Shown: positions 19,380-32,751, numbered from the stretch's first letter. The stretch is 64,000 bases of DNA from Macrostomum hystrix (GCA_950097015.1 CATNEN010000005.1:4641501-4705500), one strand, 5' to 3'. Numbers and translations are program-made. Notes: generated by a model not told the origin, from the letters alone.

Positions 19380-19670
19380 GGATTTCAACTGGATTGCTAT
19401 GGGAGTGGGATTTCAACCAGATTATGTTGCTATGGGAGTGGGATTTCAACCAGATTATGTTGCTATGGGAGTGGGATTTCAACCAGATTATGTTTCTATG
19501 GGAGTGGGATTTCAACCAGATTATGTTGCTATGGGAGTGGGATTTCAACCAGATTATGTTGCTATGGGAGTGGGATTTCAACCAGATTTTGTTGCTATCG
19601 GAGTGGGATTTCAACCAGATTATGTTGCTATGGGAGTGGGATTTCAGCCAGAATATGATGCTTTGGGAGT
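19380..19670. repeat. 33-bp minisatellite after the GCN5 stop (about 9 copies)
   Basis: The unit contains GGATTTCAACCAGATTATGT and TGCTATGGGAGTG. It starts 40 bases after the GCN5 stop codon, so it is likely in the 3' UTR. Confidence 0.92.
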
Positions 19671-20187
19671 GGTTTTATACCTAAATATTTCTATTTTATT
19701 TGCATTTTGGTGAAAATGAACTTTAACCAGGTGAATTTAAAGCTACTTTTACGACGTTTGTTGTACATTTTTAACGTACTGAAATTAATCTTTCTTCGCT
19801 GTTTTTACAAACTTTATTAATGCTTTGTAATACTTTCAAGCCGGTTATATTCAAAGTGTGAATTTATCTCAATCTTATTTAGTATGTTAATTGCGTTCAG
19901 CAGTTTGAATTTTTACGTTAGTATTGTTGGCAGCTGTGTATTATATAATTTGTTATAGTGCTTGTCGTTTGTCATTTTTAGCTGCAGTTTAAACTGTCTA
20001 CTTTAATTGTTTTACTTTTTTGTAACAAAAACATCGGTCTTTGTCCGATATTTGTCCGTTCGTAGTTTATTCTCATAAACATTAAGTTAGGGTTATTTTT
20101 ATTGGTTTCTTCGGCTAGTTTAAAATGCCGTTGCTACATTGCATATTTAACTTCTATATAAGCTCCTTTTAAGTCAAGGACATCTGC

Positions 20188-20220
20188 ATGTAGCATTCTA
20201 ATATATATTAGATGCTACAT
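20188..20220. repeat. 33-nt near-perfect palindrome
   Basis: ATGTAGCATTCTAATAT and ATATTAGATGCTACAT are reverse complements apart from a single extra T. The pair has no loop to speak of. It could be a hairpin terminus of a small element or a chance AT-rich palindrome. Confidence 0.75.
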
Positions 20221-20339
20221 AATGAAGTCTTTGTTTTGAATAGACCAGGTTTCTGTCTTAACTGTCGATTTCTTGGCAGTTGGTAAAAAATATGTTTTAT
20301 TTGTTCCATTTATCATTATTTTTAGATGCTTTAGATAAT

Positions 20340-21045
20340 TAAAGCCCTCTTCACGATATTTGACCAATCCCATCTCCTCCCTGATCCTCAAATTCGAAAA
20401 ATCCCATCTCATCCCTGATCCTCATATTTGACCAATCCCATCTCATCCCTGATCCTTATATTCGACAAATCCCATTTCATCCCTGATCCTCATTCGATAA
20501 ATCCCATTTCACCCCTTATCCTCATATTTGACTAATCCCATTTCATCCCTGATCCTCATTCGACAAATCCCATTTCACCCCTTATCCTCATATTTGACTA
20601 ATCCCATTTCATCCCTGATCCTCATTCGACAAATCCCATTTCACCCCTTATCCTCATATTTGACTAATCCCATTTCATCCCTGATCCTCATTCGACAAAT
20701 CCCATTTCATCCCTTATCCTCAAATTCGAAAAATCCCATCTCGTCCCTGATCCTCATATTTGACAATCCTATCTCGTCCCTGATCCTCATAATTGACAAT
20801 CCTATCTCGTCCCTGATCCTCATAATTGACAATCCTATCTCGTCCCTGATCCTCATAATTGACAATCCTATCTCGTCCCTGATCCTCATATTTGACCAAT
20901 CCTATCTCATCCCTGATCCTCATAATTGACAATCCCATTTCATCCCTTATCCTCATATTTGACCAATCCCATCTCATCCCTGATCCTCATATTCGACAAA
21001 TATCCCATTTCATCCCTTATCCTCATATTTGACAATCCCTTGTAG
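20340..21045. repeat. ~33-34-bp minisatellite
   Basis: About 20 units share CCCTGATCCTCATATTTGAC and AATCCCATCTCAT. The left half alternates two unit types (tails TTCGACAAATCCC and TTTGACTAATCCC), which makes a dimer periodicity. The right half is more uniform. Confidence 0.9.
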
Positions 21046-21148
21046 AATAAGAATTATTCTTACCTACTAATAATAAGAATTATGACTTGTAAGTCCCAGC
21101 TAAATAAATTTCGATGCATCATTTGTATACATACTATCAATGCCGTTA

Positions 21149-21154
21149 AATAAA
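21149..21154 (+). terminator. AATAAA, possible distal poly(A) signal for GCN5
   Basis: AATAAA with a second copy 46 bases upstream, 1.8 kb after the GCN5 stop. This is the best plus-strand candidate seen before the convergent gene, but the distance makes the assignment weak. Confidence 0.25.
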
Positions 21155-21602
21155 ACTGTTGTTGTAAATATTATAATTACTAGTTATGTAAATTAAATGA
21201 ATTGTGTGATTCAGCTTGTTGCATGCGTGTCAATTTTCTCTTGGGTCGGTGTCCGTCAGCTAATTTGGCTAATTCAATTTAGACACCGGGGGTGTCTATA
21301 CACAGCTGACTTACCGTACGATTCTTATCGTACTGCGATAAGAATAAAAACTAGAGATTTTCTAAGAGAAGCACAAACAAATTTCCGATGTATTTGTAAG
21401 CACTCGATTCATTCGAAAACTTAGCAGATTGGCGCAAATTTTTGAGCAGCTGAGTAAATTATGTTAGACACAACATAATATATTTTTTATGGAATTTTTA
21501 GCAAAAAATCTGATTATACAGTTTGAAGCAAGCAAAAAAGCTTTTTTTATTTTATGTACAGCGTGAAATAGTAAATTAATTAAGGTATTCTATAATCCTA
21601 AA

Positions 21603-21690
21603 ACTCCTAGGGCTTGTGGACAAGTGGTAAGTTCGTCTGATATAAGACTTGAAGGTCGGGGGTTCGATTCCCTGACTGCACTAGAACAAT
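21603..21690 (+). mobile_element. tRNA-like SINE head
   Basis: A box A-like TGGACAAGTGGTAAG and a box B GGGGTTCGATTCCC sit at tRNA spacing. A related unit occurs at 35795-35870 with the shared string AAGGTCGGGGGTTCGATTCC, which supports a dispersed tRNA-derived family rather than a single tRNA gene. Confidence 0.5.
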
Positions 21691-22548
21691 TTCAGTCCGG
21701 TAGCGAGACACGCAAATTAAGTTAAGTTAGTTTAATGGTTACCGGTATTAGATTGGGATAATTAAGAGTTGATGTGGTGACAACCCAAGTCCATGGACAT
21801 CTGTCAGTTGTAATTACTTATCAATAATATAAAGTTGGAAGTACAAAACTACTTTAGGAGCAAACAGGAAATGCAATAAGACAGAAGCACAAAGCGATAC
21901 AAAAGAGCAGAAAGTCGAGAGTAGAGAAATCAGCAAAACAAAAGTAAATAATAGTAACAATAAAGAGAAAATCAGTGTTTGCATCCAAAAGATTGGAAAA
22001 CTAAAATAAATTATCAGTTCACAGAGCATTATCCCTTGAGTGTCGGCTGTATGTATAAAGTTCTGAGAGACTGGTCTGTGACAAGTCAACCTGCTGATTG
22101 AAAATAATTATTAGTTACTCTAAAAATGGAAATACAAATACAAATTTTAGACGTTTTAAAGTACGGTTTTTTTGAAAAATTGTCACAATATTTATCGGCT
22201 TGGTAAACAAAAAATGTCAGTAAAAAATTTAGTCAATCGGTTTAAATGTTTGCGCAGAATTATATTGCTTTGTTGAAATATTTTCAACCGCTGACAGCTT
22301 ACTTCAATGAAGCTATTGAACAGTGTCCAATAAATATTAATTCCAATTTTTTTAATATGCACCGTATTATAATTGCATTTCAGAGATTTTAGAAATTAGA
22401 TTCTAGGGGACTTCACAGCAATAAAGATTTACCATTAAGATCTGAGGTAATAGAAATCTAATTTGATGCCATACATTTCTAGCGCAAACATGCTAAGCCT
22501 CAGATTATCTGGTATCATCAGGTATGAGAGATTCGCTTTAACAGCTGA

Positions 22549-25500
22549 TTAAGGCCTAGAGACAGCATGCTGCAATAGGCAGTCTGTACTTTTCATATCC
22601 TGGCCAATGACACCGCTGCCATTGTCCAGTTCTGCAGCCGGGCCGTCGGCCTCAACGACGGCGCGCGATTTGTCTTCAATAACGGGCGCCACCTTGTCGC
22701 TAGTTGGCGTTAAACAATCGTAGCCCAGACAGTCTGGACTGCTATCGTTAGATTCGGTCTCTGCGGCGATTCCATCCAACGGATTAGTGCCCTTCAAGCC
22801 CAGATCCGTGTCCTCGGGGATGCCGCACCTCTCCATCAGTTTCTGATTGAGCAGCTGGCGATAGGTTCGATCGATTGGATAAAAGTACATCAACAATAGG
22901 GAGACGGCGATGCAGAATACGGGCCCCGGACCAACTAGATAGCGCAGAGCCAGTCCAACAGACTCTGGCTGGTTGCACTCTCTGGAGCTGTCGTAGCCGC
23001 TGACACTCAAGGCCAGCTGTGACATGGCCAGACTGATTCCGCTGGCAAACTTGGTGAAGAACACGTACAGGGAGTAGAACACAGACTCTTTGCGTTCGCC
23101 GTTGGCAACGTAATAGTCGTCAATAACATCTGGCAGCATTGACCAGGGCATCAGCATGGCAACAGAAATTGATAGACCCGACACTGCGCAAACCGAATAG
23201 TAGCTTAGCAAACTTTCGGCTGGCATGAAAGTTGCGAATAGCAGACAGGGAAACATCGGCTGGAAGGTGGGGGTTCAGAATTCACTTAGATTTAAAGAGG
23301 CATTAATCATTATCTCACTGGTCGTTCCCTTCTTATCCCACTGGCATTTACATCATTCCCTACTTATCCCACTGGCATTTACATCACTCCCTACTTATCC
23401 CACTGGCATTTCGGTCATTCCCTACTTATCCTACTGGCATTTAGGTCATTCCCTACTTATCCTACTGGCATTTAGGTCATTCCCTACTTACCCTACTGGC
23501 ATTTAGGTCATTCCCTACTTACCCTACTGGCATTTAGGTCATTCCCTAATTACCCTAATTGCATTTAGGTCATTCCCTACTTACCCTACTGGCATTTAGG
23601 TCATTCCCTTCTTACCCTACTGGCATTTAGGTCATTCCCTTCTTACCCTACTGGCATTTAGGTCATTCCCTACTTATCCCACTGAGATTTAGGTCATTCC
23701 CTACTTATCCCACTGGGATTTAGGTCATTCCCTTCTTACCCTACTGGCATTTAGGTCATTCCCTACTTACCCTACTGGCATTTAGGTCATTCCCTACTTA
23801 TCCCACTGGCATTTAGGTCATTCCCTACTTATCCCACTGGCATTTAGGTCATTCCCTACTAATCCTCATGGGATTTAGGTCATTCCCTACTTATCCCACT
23901 GGCATTTAGGTCATTCCCTACTTATCCCACTGGGATTTAGGTCATTCCCTACTAATCCTCATGGGATTTAGGTCATTCCTTACTTATCCCACTGGGATTT
24001 AGGTCATTCCCTACTTATCATACTTGGATTTAGGTCATTCCCTACTTACCCTACTGGCATTTAGGTCATTCCCTACTTATCCCACTGAGATTTAGGTCAT
24101 TCCCTACTTATCCCACTGGGATTTAGGTCATTCCCTACTTATCCCACTGAGATTTAGGTCATTCCCTACTTATCCCACTGGGATTTAGGTCATTCCCTAC
24201 TTATCCCACTGGGATTTAGGTCATTCCCTACTTTTCTGACAGGATTTTAGTTTATTATTATTCCCTAATTTTAATTTCTCCCCAATTATCCCCATAGGTC
24301 GTTGCCCCATGCCTTTATTTACTACCCACTTCAGTTTATATGATCAGTTTATCACAATCCTTTTGTTTCATAGAAAGCGCAGCACAGCTCACCACAAGGC
24401 CGCACATAAAGATCTTCTTCTTCCCAAACATATCGGCCATTTTGTACCAGAATGGGACGCAGAGGACGGCAACAAACAGTACGGTGAGGATGCCGAAGCT
24501 CATGTGACTGCCCAGCTTCATGCTGTGGGTTGTGTACAGTCCGAGATTGGCTTGCACAATCTGAAATTTAGGGAGGGAAAAACTGTTTTACTTTTGATCA
24601 GAAACTAGCTAGCTAGATCTAAGAAAATTGTAAATGACGCTTGTCAGGAACTGGAAATGGCACTTATTTAGGAACTGGAAATGGCACTTATTTAGTAACT
24701 GGAAATGGCACTTATTTAGTAACTGGAAATGGCACTTTTTTAGTAACTGGAAATGGCACTTATTTAGTAACTGGAAATGGCACTAATTTAGTAACTGGAA
24801 ATGGCACTTATTTAGGAACTGGAACTGGCACTTATTTAGTAACTGGAAATGGCACTTGTTTAGGAACTGGAAATGGCACTCATTTAGTAACTGGAAATGG
24901 CACTCATTTAGTAACTGGAAATGGCACTTATTTAGTAACTGGAAATGGCACTCATTTAGTAACTGGAAATGGCACTTATTTAGGAACTGGAAATGGCACT
25001 TATTTAGTAACTGGAAATGGCACTAATTTAGTAACTGGAAATGGCACTTATTTAGGAACTGGAACTGGCACTTATTTAGTAACTGGAAATGGCACTTGTT
25101 TAGGAACTGGAAATGGCACTCATTTAGTAACTGGAAATGGCACTCATTTAGTAACTGGAAATGGCACTTATTTAGTAACTGGAAATGGCACTCATTTAGT
25201 AACTGGAAATGGCACTTATTTAGGAACTGGAAATGGCACTTATTTAGTAACTGGAAATGGCACTTATTTAGTAACTGGAAATGGCACTTATTTAGTAACT
25301 GGAAATGGCACTTATTTAGTAACTGGAAATGGCACTTATTTAGTAACTGGAAATGGCACTCATTTAGTAACTGGAAATGGCACTCATTTAGTAACTGGAA
25401 ATGGCACTTATTTAGTAACTGGAAATGGCACTTATTTAGGAACTGGAAATGGCACTTATTTAGGAACTGGAAATGGCACTTATTTAGGAACTGGAAATGG

Positions 25501-28500
25501 CACTTATTTAGTAACTGGAAACGGCACTAATTTAGTAACTGGAAATGGCACTTATTTAGGAACTGGAAATGGCACTTATTTAGTAACTGGAAACGGCACT
25601 AATTTAGTAACTGGAAATGGCACTTGTTTAGGAACTGGAAATGGCACTCATTTAGTAACTGGAAATGGCACTTATTTAGTAACTGGAAATGGCACTCATT
25701 TAGTAACTGGAAATGGCACTTATTTAGTAACTGGAAATGGCACTTATTTAGTAACTGGAAATGGCACTTATTTAGGAACTGGAAATGGCACTTATTTAGT
25801 AACTGGAAATGGCACTTATTTAGTAACTGGAAATGGCACTTATTTAGTAACTGAAAATGGCACTTATTTCGGAACTGGAAATGGCACTAAATTAGGAACT
25901 GGAAATGACACTTCAGTAGGAACTGGAAATGACACTTCAGTAGGAACTGGAAATGGCACTTATTTAGGAACTGGAAATGACACTTCAGTAGGAACTGGAA
26001 CTGGCACTAATTTAGGAACTGTAAATGGCACTTCAGTAGGAACTGGAAATGGCACTTTTTAAGTAACTATAAAAAGCACTTTTTAGAAACATGGAATCGC
26101 CTTTCTTTCAAGTTGACCGACAAACAATAACTGTTTAAAGTACAAAACTGCACAGCTACTAGCTAGTCTCACCTGGATGCCAAGCGACATAAACAAGAAA
26201 GCGAACATGAGCAGCAGGTAAGGCTTGAATGTGAGTACGCAGGAAATATTCTTGAAGAACGAATCGCGCCTAAATTTGTCCTTAACTCGCTCTTTGATGC
26301 CGAAAATGGCAAATATGCCACAGATAAAGTAGATCGCGGCAATTATGCCAGCCGCAGTCATGTAGCTTTGGCGCTGAAATTGTAACGAGTTCGATTGTAA
26401 CGAATTGTAGCGATTAACGATTAAAAACGAATAACGAATACAAGTAGCGAATTTCAATTTTTAAGTAACGATTTACAATTCTTTATTAACTGCATTATAG
26501 TTTAGCAGTCTATCTGCATAAATAAATTAACCTTAAGTTTACTTAATGCTAAAAGTGATTGTGAACCACTGACCTCTTGAAATTTTTGCCAATCAGTCAC
26601 GTTGAGCGAATCAGCGCTTGAGTCTGGCAGACACTTTGAGTTCACACGCTTGGAATTGATAATAATGCCGAATACACCGCTGCCAATGATGGTGAAGATC
26701 AGTTCGAATCCTATTCGAGAAGCGGTGGCGCCGTCCTTGTCGCCCGGATTGTTAGATATGAGCACAGTTGAGGAGGTGTAGGGCACGTGGTAGCACTGAG
26801 AAGGGATGGTAGAGTCATTTGATCGATAATTATTTCTGGCAGTGATTTTAGTAGCAATATAATATGATAGAGATAGGATAAGGCAAGATAAGGTACGAGC
26901 TAAGATAGGGTAAGATATGGTAAAATAAGATAGGCCTAAGGTAAGATAGGGTAAGATAAAAGATAAGATAAGATAAGGTAAGATATGGTAGGATAAGATA
27001 GGATACGATAAGGTAAAAATGATAGATAGGATCAGACGAGTGTAATTAAGATATGAGATAAGCAAATAAGTGATAAAGATGCTCGATTAAATAACATCAG
27101 AGGAGTGGATTTGAGAGACGAGATAAGACGAGATAGGATGCGATAAGATGAGACGAGACGAGATAAGATAAGATGAGATGAGATGAGATAAGATTAGATT
27201 AGATGAGATTAGATGAGATTAGATGAGACAAGATGAGATAAGACGAGATGAGATAAGATGAAGCGAGATGAGATAAGATGAGATAAGATGAGATTAGATG
27301 AGATAAGATGAGATTAGATAAGATTAGATGAGATAAGATGAGACGAGATGAGATAAGACGAAGCGAGATGAGATAAGATGAAATAAGATGAGATTATATG
27401 AGATAAGATGAGATTAGATGAGATAAGATGAGATTAGATGAGATTAGATGAGATTAGATGAGATGAGATGAGACGAGATAAGATGAGACGAGAGGAGATC
27501 CAAAATCTGCATGACTAGCTAGGTAGGCAACTCACAGTAATTAGAGCGCAGTAGGCCAAATAGCAGGCAAAATAGTAGAAGAAAGCTGGCACAGTGTTGT
27601 TTGCGCCATCAGCCTGCTGATCAGGGATGTTGATCCACATGAGAAAGAATGACACAGGACCAAGCAGGGTGGCGGCTATTAGCCAAGGCTTAGTGCGGCC
27701 AAATCGAGTCTTTGTTCGGAACACGAGCTGGCCAACTAATGGATCGGTGATAGCGTCCCAGGCTCTGCCGGAGAATGTGATGATGGAGACGTTAACAGGC
27801 GACATACGCACTACTTCTAGTAGGAATAGGCTGAAAAAGAAGCCGCAAATATTGCCAGTCATCTGTAATGGCGGTGCGGCCAAACCGAACAGAATCTTCC
27901 GACAGATTGAGAGGCTGCCACCGCCCGAACGGATTGCCTGCGGCTCTGGTTGCTTCTCTTCATCGTTCTATAGATAGTCAAGTTGGGGAGAATGAGATTG
28001 GCAGATGATTCTCGCAACTCTAAAATCCCTAGCTCATTACCCCTTATCCCAATAGGATTTCGAGCAGGTCTTTATCCTTTATCGTTCCGGGATTTTTAGC
28101 TGGTCTTAATCCCTTATCGAACTGAGATTTTTAATAGGTCTTTATCCCTTATTCAATCGGGATTTCTATTGGGTCATTGTCCCTTATCCTACCGGGATTT
28201 CTTGCAGGTCTTTATCCCTCATCCTACTGGGATTTCTAGTGGGTCATTATCCCAGTTATCCTACCGGGATTTCTAGTAGGTCTTTATCCTTTATCATACC
28301 GGGATTTCTAGCTCGTCTTTATCCCTTATCCAACTGAGATTTCTAGTAGGATATATCCTAGGTCTTTATCCCTTATCCAACTGAGATTTCTAGTAGGATA
28401 TATCCTAGGTCTTTATCCCTTATTTTACTTAGACTTCTAGCAGGTCTTTATCCTTTATCATGACCGGGATTTCTAGCAAGTCTTTATCCCTCACCCAACA

Positions 28501-28917
28501 GAGATTTCTATAGTAGGATATATCCGAGGTCTTTAACCCTTTTCCTACTGGGATTTCTAGCAGGTCATTATCCCTTATCCTACTGGGATTTCTTACTGTG
28601 CCAAATGAACGATTGGGCAGTTTATAACCTCAAAATATTGTGACATTTAGTTTCACTGATAATTAAACTAAGTAGACTGCTTACACAAGAATAACATATC
28701 ATTAACAAACGACTCGATAATTGCTTATCTTTTTAAATTACAAGCATTTCTCGGTGAGAAAACTGACACGTAAACTTAGTAAACCACTCTAATGACTCGT
28801 ATTTGAGCTGCGCTGCTCAACAAAGATAAGAAAATGTATATAAATTAGTAATTAAAGTGACAGTTTTAAGTGGCATTTCAAACTTACCATGATAGGGTTT
28901 TCACACTTGTCATGCAT
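22549..28917 (-). CDS. MFSD2: MFSD2-family sodium-dependent lysophospholipid symporter, complete, 6 exons
   Basis: MFSD2 proteins are 12-helix plasma-membrane MFS carriers; MFSD2A imports lysophosphatidylcholine with Na+. Exons in transcript order: 28917-28888, 27967-27536, 26795-26574, 26373-26173, 24560-24393, 23259-22549; they join to 587 residues and every intron is phase 0. Family hallmarks: GRAWDAITDPLVG with the two Asp at about 81 and 85 (the Na+-site pair in the family), FGRTKPWL, the junction reading LIT-CYHVPYTS across exons 2/3, PWSMLPDVIDDYY, and FFTKFASGISLA with the conserved Lys. The C-terminal tail is about 100 residues and Ser/Asp/Glu-rich, making the protein somewhat longer than the vertebrate ~530-545. 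The start ATG (28917-28915) lies in a 10-codon first exon ending in a consensus GTAAG donor. Introns 2, 4 and 5 and most of intron 1 carry arrays. Confidence 0.9.
23305..24240. repeat. 31-bp minisatellite in MFSD2 intron 5 (about 30 copies)
   Basis: The unit contains CATTCCCTACTTATCCCACT and GGCATTTAGGT, with variants GAGATTT and GGGATTT. It lies within the intron spanning 23260-24392. Confidence 0.94.
24625..26060. repeat. 24-bp minisatellite in MFSD2 intron 4 (about 59 copies) with 240-bp blocks
   Basis: The unit contains AACTGGAAATGGCACTTATT and TAGT. A ten-unit (240-bp) block beginning near 24786 is repeated near 25026. One plus-strand frame is open for 473 codons and would spell a Gly-Asn-Gly-Thr repeat. 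It is antisense to the host gene and inside its intron (24561-26172), so I read it as non-coding. Confidence 0.95.
26860..27505. repeat. Pentamer-based purine-rich array in MFSD2 intron 2
   Basis: Runs of GATAA, GATGA, GATTA and GACGA pentamers (for example AGATGAGATAAGATGAGATT) make the plus strand purine-rich over about 650 bases. The left 200 bases are more diverged. The array ends about 30 bases before exon 2's donor side. Confidence 0.9.
28030..28605. repeat. ~30-45-bp minisatellite in MFSD2 intron 1
   Basis: Diverged units share GTCTTTATCCCTTATCC, then ACTGGGATTTCTAG. Some units are lengthened by AGGATATATCCTAG, itself a short palindrome. The array lies in the intron spanning 27968-28887. 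Confidence 0.88.
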
Positions 28918-31676
28918 GGTCAGTTTATTTGTAGGTTGTAAATAAATAAATTTAAGAAGTCAGTCAAGTATTAAAATTAAGCTGAAATTATCGATACCAA
29001 TATTCTAAATAAGATAAAGCTATTCTACTAAACTAAATGCTAATAGAAAAACGCTAACTGAGTATACTATGGAAAATTAAAAAACTAGAAAGTAGCATGT
29101 TTATATTGGCATCCAGCCATTATTGATTAATGAAATTATAGTTGCCAAGATATCTTGAACTTCTTGATAATACTAAGGCTTGTTGCAGTGAAGAGTTGAA
29201 CAAGTTTGCTTGCCAATTTGCTGTTTCTGGAGCCAACTGGTTAGTTGAGAAATAATTGTATGCAGTACTCCGCGCGAGAAGAGAAAATTTGATAGTCACG
29301 TTAGAAGCTTTTGTATTGTTTGGCAGCTAATAACAGTTGGATCGGGACGAAATGTACACCCGCAATGGTTCGCGTACATTAAAACGTTTAGCAAAACGCA
29401 AAAGGAACACGCCATCCAGTGAAATGAAAAATGGCTTTTCCAAATTCTCTCTCCTCAGCCAATGAGTGAAAATGATGGGGTGGATGGACTATATGAGGTG
29501 GCTGGCTAGGGTTGGGGGTTTGAAAACGTCCTTGGGGGCGTGGGTGGAGTGGAGTGGGACCATCTATTAACACACGCGAAGATAGGACGGGGCAGGGGGG
29601 TTTCCCATTCAGTCTGACGCACTCTCGCGCCACCACTCTTTATTAGGTGCTAGCGAACTCGGGGTGGCGGGTGGGGTTCCCCCCGTAGTGTTAGACTGGC
29701 TACGAATCTTAATTGAATTGATGTGTAACGAACTTAACTTGCGTACGAGGTTTCAATACGAGGCCAACGTCAACGTGGCGCTTAGCGTGCTTCACTTGCT
29801 GAATTTGAGTTAACACTTGCGTCTTGTGTGTGTGTCCATATAGTGTAAGCTATAAGCTGTCTCTTAATACAGTCTAACAACCTTTCATCACGCGCCGAAT
29901 GTACACTTTATCCCTTTACTTTATGTGTGTGTTACTTTATTATCTGCGTACTTGGCGAGTACTCGCGTGCGTTTTAAATCTCGTGGCTTCGGGTTGAGTG
30001 GCGTGATTCCAGAATTCTTGCAGAAAATATACCTTCTTTTTTAAGCAATTTTCTTTCCCTTCGAAATGAATGGGTGTGTCTCCATTTACTTTGCTATAGT
30101 GATTCGTATGACTAGCTTGTGTCTACTAAAATAGCATTAGAAACTAGCCTAACACTATAAGGCGACTAGTGAATAAAACAACATTTAACGATGTGTCGTA
30201 AGCTCATACCATGGACTCAAGCCTGCTTGTCTTGAGTAATTAAAACTAAGGACAAACAATGTTTAGTAAATATTTTTTACTTGTGCAGCGGCTATAATGT
30301 TCAGTACTGGCGTACTCAGTGAACTAAAATAATTGACCAACCCAGATTGTTAAATCTTAAGCATTCATCAATTATCACTAATCATTATCTATCAATCACT
30401 CAAAAGTTCATTCATTCTATGAAAGATTACAAGGATATCAAATTATCAATGTCAATAGATGCCAATGTCAAGGATATATGCAGATCATTAGAAATACCTG
30501 GCCAGGTCTCGTTGTGCTAAGGCAGCTAGATAGAGGAGGCCTAAGTATTAACAACACTCCTTCGCAAGTGCATACTGCGTAAATACTAAAATTCCAGAAA
30601 GGCTCATAAACGACGATTATATTTTGCTACTAGTCAGTGGTCACGCTATATTTATTCTGCTTGCACTTTTAAATTCATCAAAATTAGTGTTGCTACGAGA
30701 AACGATGTAAACGAGACGCGAATATCGTACGACTGCAATTTAGGTCGATAGGTTCGCCTATTTTTGTGTCACTCTCATTATAAAAAATATCACCATTATA
30801 CTCACTGTAAGTGAGTACCTACTCAATATACTTTAGGCGCTCACAACAACTTATAACTAAGACTCCAAGCTTGTGGATGAGTACATTGTAACTCTTTTGT
30901 TGAGTCATATCGTAGCATTTATGTTCTCAAATTCATCTTGCTTATCTATACTCTCCATATCATTCGTCACTCTTATATAAAATGTGCTCAGTCCTGTCCA
31001 TTTGTTTGTCCTTTCGCTATCAATCTATTAATTAACCTAGTTGGGACCCAGAAAGTCCTCTAAATACTGAAAGCTTTGTCTCCTTATTATTATGATCTGT
31101 AATACGTTCTGCTTATAGAATAACGCAAGCTGAGGTAGGCAACTCAATGCGCCATTCATCTCTCTCCCTCTCTAATAGTCTCTGTTGAGGCATTGTTTTC
31201 TTCTCCTGTTACCATGAGGACATGCTCAACAGGTGGCTTGAAGGGTTGGTGGTAGGCAGGTTTTCATTCTACCGCTCGCACTGGGGTGGTTGAGTTGAGT
31301 ACGTGTGTGAGTACCATATGAGACGCAGCGAAACGTTGACGTGTGCAGGGGTACATCTTTTCAATGCAGCTCAATAATGCATAAGTCTACATGACAGTGA
31401 AAAAGTTTACACAATCGTTTTTTTATGCATATGTTAGCATTGTAATGGTCCTATATGTCGAAACCATGAATCATATTTGCTCTTATGCTAAGATTCACAA
31501 TGTTGAGTTTAAACAGAGCTTTGACGACTTCTGTTTAATTAGTAGGCTCTGCCGAGGATTTAAAATCATTTTGAGATATTCCGTATTATTTAGCATACTG
31601 TAAATCCTTAAAAGCAACTTAAACCTAACAAAGTCTTAAAAATTCTAAGAAAATTCGACAGAATCTAAGAAAGCTA

Positions 31677-31868
31677 AGAAATCTGGCCTGACTCGTCAGG
31701 CAGTGTACACTTTCACTTCACTGTGCCTTTTAGGTTGGCCATCAAGGGCGTAAATTGCACGACAAGCCTCCAAGCCTTCTCTCCGCGGCTGCGCCCCAAA
31801 TGAATGTGGCCTCGCCGCGGAATCGAACTCAGGGACCTTTGTGCGAGAGGCAAACGCGTTAGACCTCA
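31677..31868 (-). mobile_element. SINE copy, 5'- and 3'-truncated
   Basis: Read on the minus strand it matches the full-length SINE at 53493-53819 through AACGCGTTTGCC, the box B TTCGATTCCGCGG, CGCAGCCGCGGAGAGAAGG, CTTGTCGTGCAAT and GTGTACACTGCCTGACGA. The box A end and the 3' tail are missing. Confidence 0.85.
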
Positions 31869-32631
31869 CATATATGAAAAATGGAAAAAATGCTTGAAAA
31901 GTATTCTGGTTTGCATTTAGTCGACAGCAATTGCAACCCTACAAATGCAATGTACTGCCTCATGAGTACTTTTATTAAAAACATGTTTTCCCCATTTTTG
32001 CAGCCTCTGTTATTGTAAATAAGACCAGCTAGAATCTAAATAATTTAACCCACAATAGTTAATGCCATTGGTCAGAAGAAAAATCTGAAATATAAAAGTT
32101 ACATTCGTGTAACAATAAAATAAGCAAGTTAGGGCAGTGTTTAATATCAGTGTCTAATCTCTGTGAAATATCAATGTCTAATCTCTGTGAAATCTCATTG
32201 TCTAATCTTAGTTTTTAAGCTATTTAAGCTATTCGAGCTGTTATATATTCTAGGCTAGTGGATGTTTAATGGTTTCCTACTAGCTGTAGAAGGTACATGT
32301 AGAAATAACCATGGACGAAAGAATAGAATGGAGTGCCAATCTGAGCCGGTTATTTTTGTTTCGCTCGATCTTCACTTTTAGCATCCCGTTCCCCCCGTTC
32401 CTTCCTATTGGCTCGTGACTGCCATAGACGAACTCGTTTTCGAATCTATTAGTTTATTGAACGGCATAGGCTGGTTCCAGATGGTAGTTCCTCTGGATAA
32501 AAGCGCTTACCGCGCCCATTGGCTTTCCAGCTGCCTTAATCGTTTCCGGTGATCTTGTGTGCGTGCTTTTAGCGTGATTGGCTGCGGCAAGCAAGCTCGA
32601 AAGAGCTCGCTTCGCTCGCTCTTTCTCGCTT

Positions 32632-32661
32632 TCTATATCTATCTATCTATCTATCTATCTA

Positions 32662-32751
<90 letters not shown>

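Larger units (their letters stand above)
19340..22548. other. GCN5-MFSD2 convergent intergenic region
   Basis: This is the tail-to-tail region between the plus-strand GCN5 gene and the minus-strand MFSD2 gene. It holds arrays at 19380-19670 and 20340-21045, a palindrome at 20188-20220 and a tRNA-like unit near 21603. The AATAAA motifs at 21103-21108 and 21149-21154 are distant poly(A) candidates for GCN5. No protein-coding segment was recognised. Confidence 0.55.

Noticed and set aside
21603-21690. Functional tRNA gene
   Set aside because: Box A and B are present, but the acceptor and anticodon stems do not close well and a related degraded copy exists, so a SINE head is preferred.
24641-26062. 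473-codon plus-strand frame
   Set aside because: Pure 24-bp repeat within an MFSD2 intron on the opposite strand; no promoter, splice or poly(A) evidence.
31391-31603. 70-codon plus frame with hydrophobic stretches
   Set aside because: No recognisable family, weak start context and no nearby poly(A) or promoter support.
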